From Climacium dendroides (Eukaryota > Streptophyta > Bryopsida > Hypnales > Climaciaceae): a stretch of 64,000 nucleotides of DNA. The stretch is taken from assembly GCA_950106755.1 (NCBI GenBank), contig OX467082.1, forward strand, positions 37,386,001-37,450,000. Direction: 5' to 3'. Below the pieces are notes generated by a model. That model did no database searches and was not told the origin of the DNA. It was given only the letters and a program-made list of their open reading frames with translations. The number at the start of each line of letters is the position of its first letter. Position 1 is the stretch's first letter. Position numbers and translations under genes: made by a program. Shown here one piece after another: positions 62,271 through 64,000 of this stretch.

Positions 62271-64000
62271 TTCATGATCTCACATGAGTAAGTCATCTAT
62301 ATACTTGCTTTCTATGTACTTATTGTCAAAAACATGGGATTGATTTTACGCTATGATTTGAATTGTCTTGATAATATTAGCTTTTTTAGCAAAAGTTTAC
62401 TTAAAGATGTCAATGTAGTGGGACAAAAAGAATCAGATAAGTACTCTATTTTAGGGATGTACCATAAAGAGTTTATTTTGTTTTCTTTGTTTATTATATT
62501 GAAATCTCATAGACAATGCGTCCCCCGGTGGTGCTCTTGGTAACATTAGAAAGCTCATTGCAAAGAAGGGTGCAACATTCTTTTATGGCATTTTCACCTA
62601 TGGTGTGAAAATTATGGATTTTTGAGTTTTTTTTGTTTTTTTCAAATTGAAAAATTATTTTTATTACTTTTATTTTGGTTGTGGCAACAACATAGGGCAC
62701 ACTAGTTTACATGAAGAGCCTTTTGAGGTTGTAAATAGAAGATAAGGTAAATGCCCCAACTAAGACATCTATATAAAATGTGACACTTCCAAAATTTTGC
62801 ACAATGTGCGCATATTGATCTTGCTTAGCACCTTAGCATTCATGAGAACTTATATGTCCAAAATTGTCTACCAAAAAAACTTAGAACCCTTGTTTCTTGG
62901 TACATGTTGTATCCAAATTATGCATTTTTTAGTGCTTTGGAATCCACTTTGATTTTATAACAAGAATATTCTTCTTGTTATGATATTCTAACATTTGACC
63001 ATCTTAGTGATGATAACAAATTTGGATGTTTGCAATATTACAATTAAGTGTGCTTAACATGTAACATTTGAATCGTTTTGGAATTTTTGTATATTATTCC
63101 TTATATACTTGTATGATTATATTACTCCCTCTATGTCAAAATAAGTGTCCTAATTGGATCTTAGGTTATTTTAGGTTTTTTTGAGTAGATCATATAGAGG
63201 CTTTTTTTCAATTCAATGTCCTTTCAGTTGGTATCAAAAGGTTTTCAACAAACAGTCATGAGAGGTAGTTTGCAGCTATTTCATCAAATTGGTCAAAGAA
63301 AGGCCACTTTTAAGATCCAAAAAATATTTGGGATCTAAGATAAATATCTAGATAGAACATTGTTTTAAAGTACTCCAATCATCATTTAAAACATGGATGT
63401 GGTAGAAATACCATACTTTGTAGTTAGGGTCTAAATCCTAAAAATATTTCTAAACACAAATTTTGGAATTCTTAAAATATCAGAAGAAAGTCAATTTATT
63501 TTAAAGCATCTCTTGAATCACATTTGCCAACTTTAATTAATTGTTCAATAGGGGATGTTGAACCTAACCACCAAGTATTGTAGAACTATTGGTTGTGTTA
63601 CCTTGATAAATTTGCACAATACATTGTGTTACCATCAACTTTGCATCAACTTTGAATGGATTGATTACTTCTGAAAATTCACTAATGCAAATAATGCAAA
63701 TAGTGGGTTTCACACCGTGCTCAGCAACCTAACCTCACCTCAGTAAATTATTTGAGGCTTATTGATGCTCTCTCTCCACATAGTGAACTATTGTGAACTT
63801 TTTTTCACTTCAATCGTTGATGAGAAAACCCTTTTCAGCGACTTGGGTTTCATGAATTAAGGGTTCACACGGGTCTTCTTATCAAGAATTGACTGATTCT
63901 TTGGGGGTTCTATACACTGCAAGCAGTCTTTGTGGAAGGATGGGCAATTGATTCAACTAGACTCCAAACGATACGCATAATTCTTGCCTTACCAACAAGG
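62271..64000. other. AT-rich intergenic DNA to the right edge
   Basis: No coding frame with motifs. At 63122-63150 the sequence ACTCCCTCTATG followed by TCAAAATAAGTGTCC resembles a Stowaway-type transposon end preceded by TA, but no partner end is visible before the window edge. Confidence 0.5.

Overview
The window is nuclear DNA from a land plant, most likely a non-seed plant, although the sequence alone does not fix the lineage. Evidence: spliced genes with GT-AG introns, a plant CACTA (En/Spm) transposon, CCCTAAA-type telomeric repeats, telo-box promoter motifs, and very AT-rich intergenic DNA between GC-richer genic islands. Three host genes can be followed by splice-consistent exons.

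Layout. (1) 1-5447, minus strand: the N-terminal ~1,730 residues of a giant DUF3638/DUF3645-type protein that runs off the left edge, with a TATA box and a putative non-coding first exon at 6.67-6.77 kb. (2) 5.5-13.9 kb: mostly AT-rich and gene-poor. It holds a GC-rich 120-bp hairpin (7978-8097), a TTAA-flanked MITE (8428-8990), a GC-rich patch with a duplicated CCCGGG-containing unit (10.47-10.65 kb) and a possible coding exon (10803-11012). (3) 13916-28797: a 14.9-kb CACTA element with matching terminal inverted repeats and a TAA target duplication. It carries two divergent genes, a TNPA-like protein on the minus strand (15849-21167) and a Tnp2-type transposase on the plus strand (about 23140-27706). 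A second, non-autonomous CACTA element (17632-19663, target duplication TAG) is nested in an intron of the TNPA-like gene, 7 nt from a splice donor. (4) 28.8-32.0 kb: AT-rich flank with a CA/TA microsatellite and a short telomeric repeat. (5) 32056-38176, minus strand: a plant protein of about 1,400 residues with a LAWDKAFFTDEG motif and a GLRKPSPKLGFFD motif, assembled from 11 exons, with a TATA box near 39.15 kb. (6) 39.5-51.3 kb: AT-rich DNA without recognisable genes, containing a ~179-bp tandem repeat and a decayed MITE copy. (7) 52516-58488, plus strand: a complete 14-exon gene for RNA polymerase III subunit RPC3 (RPC82/POLR3C). (8) 58.5-64 kb: AT-rich DNA with a foldback element and a second full-length TTAA-flanked MITE.

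How the parts interact. The two CACTA genes form the usual transposase plus accessory DNA-binding protein pair. The element is studded with GACATC/GATGTC/GACGTC motifs, which are the presumed binding sites, while the nested element uses a different motif (AAATGACT/AGTCATT). The accessory gene keeps its reading frame across the intron hosting the nested element, but the transposase gene has an in-frame stop and a frameshift in its DUF4216 part, so the element is structurally young but probably not autonomous now. The three host genes appear functionally unrelated.
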